A stretch of DNA of 7,564 bases, taken from the NCBI GenBank assembly GCA_030691225.1, contig JAUYES010000412.1, positions 1 through 7,564 on the forward strand. The letters run 5' to 3'. Within the stretch, counting starts at the first letter, position 1; every line of letters starts with the position of its first letter. The translations under genes and the position numbers were made by a program. The notes beneath the pieces are model-generated. The model was given only the letters and a program-made list of their open reading frames with translations, did not search any database and was not told the origin of the DNA. The stretch is from Holophaga sp. Lineage in GTDB: Bacteria > Acidobacteriota > Holophagae > Holophagales > Holophagaceae. Of the stretch, positions 6,285 through 7,564 are shown piece after piece.

Positions 6285-7564
6285 ATGGCTACCGCTCTCC
6301 GAAAATCCAGCCTGCTTCGCGCCATCGGAAAGGAGAATTTTCTCTTCGCTCTGCGGGCCATGTTCGCTCAAAAACTGCGGAGCTTCCTGACGCTGCTAGG
6401 CATCGCCGCCGGCGTGGCCACCGTTATCGCCATGGTGAGTTTTGTGGTGGGCTTCAACAACGCCATCACGGAGGCCTTCACGGCCTTTGGCACCACGTTG
6501 GTCCAGTTTCAAAAATACGAACCGCGATTCGGCGGGGGTGGCCCCATGCCCGAGGAACAGCGGCGACGGCGGGACCTGACCCGAGATGACGCCGATGCAC
6601 TCAAGCGTCTTTCCACCCTGGCTGCGGCCGTTTCGCAAGAACGCTATACATTCGGCAATGGCCCAACGATCAAGAACCGCCGCGGCGAAGAAGCCAACGG
6701 CCCAACCTTCTGCGGCACCAATCCTGATTACGCTCCGGCCAACAATTCCGCCATCGAAGATGGGCGCTTTCTGGTGGATGCGGACGTGCTCCATGCTTCC
6801 CGCACCTGCGTCATTGGCTTGGATGTGGTTAAGGCCCTATGGCCACGCAAGGACCCCTTGGGACAGGAACTTATGGTCAATGGCGTGCCCTTTCAAGTCA
6901 TTGGAGTGCTGGAGAAGAAACCGGAATTTGGCGATGGCGGAGCCAACAACATCGTCCTTATTCCAATCAGCACCTTCGATGAGATGTTTCCTCAGGTCAA
7001 AAACGGAGGTGGCGACACCCTCCACATCGCAACCATCCCCAAAGACCCCGCCGGCATGGATGCACTTACCGATCAGGAAGTGGCCATCCTGCGGGCACGA
7101 CGCGGGTTGAAGCCCAACCAACCCAACGATTTCGCGATCTTCACCAGTGAAGGGCAACTCAAGCAATTCAAGGAGATCACGGGTGGTATCGCCGGGGCCA
7201 TGATCCTGATCGCGGGCATCGCCCTGCTGGTGGGCGGTGTCGGCGTCATGAACATCATGCTGGTAACGGTGACGGAGCGAACGCGAGAGATTGGCGTGCG
7301 CAAGGCCCTCGGCGCCACCCGAAAAGACATCGCCGCCCAATTCCTGGTGGAAGCCGTTTCCCTAACCGGCGTGGGCGGCGCCATCGGCATCGCCGTTGGC
7401 CTGGGCATAGCCTTGACGGCCCGAGTCGCCCTGGATTTCCCAACCTCCGCGCCGCTTTGGTCTATTGTGCTGGGCTTCGGTATGAGCACGGCCATCGGCC
7501 TGATCTTCGGCATGTGGCCCGCCATGAAGGCCGCCAAGCAGGATCCCATCGAGGCCTTGCGGTA
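6285..7564 (+). CDS. MacB/FtsX-type ABC transporter permease, second of two, 3' end beyond the window
   Basis: ATG at 6285 opens a frame with no stop for 426 codons to the right edge, ending in DPIEALR, which is usually within a few residues of the C-terminus in this family; the gene is almost complete. Helix 1 is at about 33-56 (LRSFLTLLGIAAGVATVIAM at 31-50), the periplasmic domain at about 57-298, then helices at about 302-326, 354-378 and 391-412. The FtsX signature TERTREIGVRKALGA is at 330-344. The periplasmic part carries a Gly-rich then Arg-rich stretch (RFGGGGPMPEEQRRRR, 81-96) at the place where the first permease has RFGIIKSRKEF. The two proteins are clearly paralogous and even share the 17-nt sequence ATGAACATCATGCTGGT (5958-5974 and 7248-7264). 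There is no fused ATPase. It likely pairs with the first permease and the upstream adaptor; the ATP-binding subunit may follow beyond the window. Confidence 0.92.
   Translation, partial: MATALRKSSLLRAIGKENFLFALRAMFAQKLRSFLTLLGIAAGVATVIAMVSFVVGFNNAITEAFTAFGTTLVQFQKYEPRFGGGGPMPEEQRRRRDLTRDDADALKRLSTLAAAVSQERYTFGNGPTIKNRRGEEANGPTFCGTNPDYAPANNSAIEDGRFLVDADVLHASRTCVIGLDVVKALWPRKDPLGQELMVNGVPFQVIGVLEKKPEFGDGGANNIVLIPISTFDEMFPQVKNGGGDTLHIATIPKDPAGMDALTDQEVAILRARRGLKPNQPNDFAIFTSEGQLKQFKEITGGIAGAMILIAGIALLVGGVGVMNIMLVTVTERTREIGVRKALGATRKDIAAQFLVEAVSLTGVGGAIGIAVGLGIALTARVALDFPTSAPLWSIVLGFGMSTAIGLIFGMWPAMKAAKQDPIEALR

Noticed and set aside
5958..7264. 17-nt exact repeat (5958-5974 and 7248-7264) as a mobile or recombination element
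   Set aside because: It encodes the conserved segment MNIMLV in two paralogous permeases, so shared ancestry and codon use explain it.

Overview
The window looks like a chromosomal segment of a moderately GC-rich Gram-negative bacterium. It encodes a TonB-dependent outer-membrane receptor, a membrane-fusion (periplasmic adaptor) protein and MacB/FtsX-type permeases, all of which need a two-membrane envelope. The receptor has an N-terminal carboxypeptidase-regulatory-like domain, and its C-terminal segment (LYNFLSVFGGTH, then PPRTW) is of the Oar-like type common in Acidobacteriota. I infer Acidobacteriota, possibly the Holophagae side, but this is a family-level impression and no marker gene is present.

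There are two divergent blocks around a 147-nt AT-rich intergenic region (3666-3812). The left block reads leftward (minus strand): TonB-dependent receptor (3665-1278), ZIP-family metal permease (1288-521, overlapping the receptor gene by 11 nt), then, after an 85-nt spacer with a perfect GC-rich hairpin, a non-haem ferritin that runs off the left edge (435-1). Together these could form a metal route: outer-membrane entry, inner-membrane transport of a divalent cation, cytoplasmic iron storage. The substrate is not proven by sequence; ferritin points to iron, while ZIP proteins also carry zinc and manganese.

The right block reads rightward (plus strand): an HlyD/MacA-like membrane-fusion protein (start corrected to 3813), a MacB/FtsX-type ABC permease (5058-6281) and a second, different permease (from 6285) that runs off the right edge almost at its end. 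The genes are 12 and 3 nt apart and form one probable operon. No ATP-binding subunit is fused to either permease or encoded in the window, so it must come from outside, probably just downstream.

The shared intergenic region is the most interesting non-coding stretch. It holds a perfect 7-bp inverted repeat, two copies of TGCCTAA exactly 20 bp apart, and a second short palindrome. TTAGG/CCTAA resembles half-sites of DtxR-type metal-dependent repressors, so a metal-responsive switch controlling uptake, efflux or both is a reasonable hypothesis. I saw no RNA genes, insertion sequences, CRISPR arrays or convincing intrinsic terminators.
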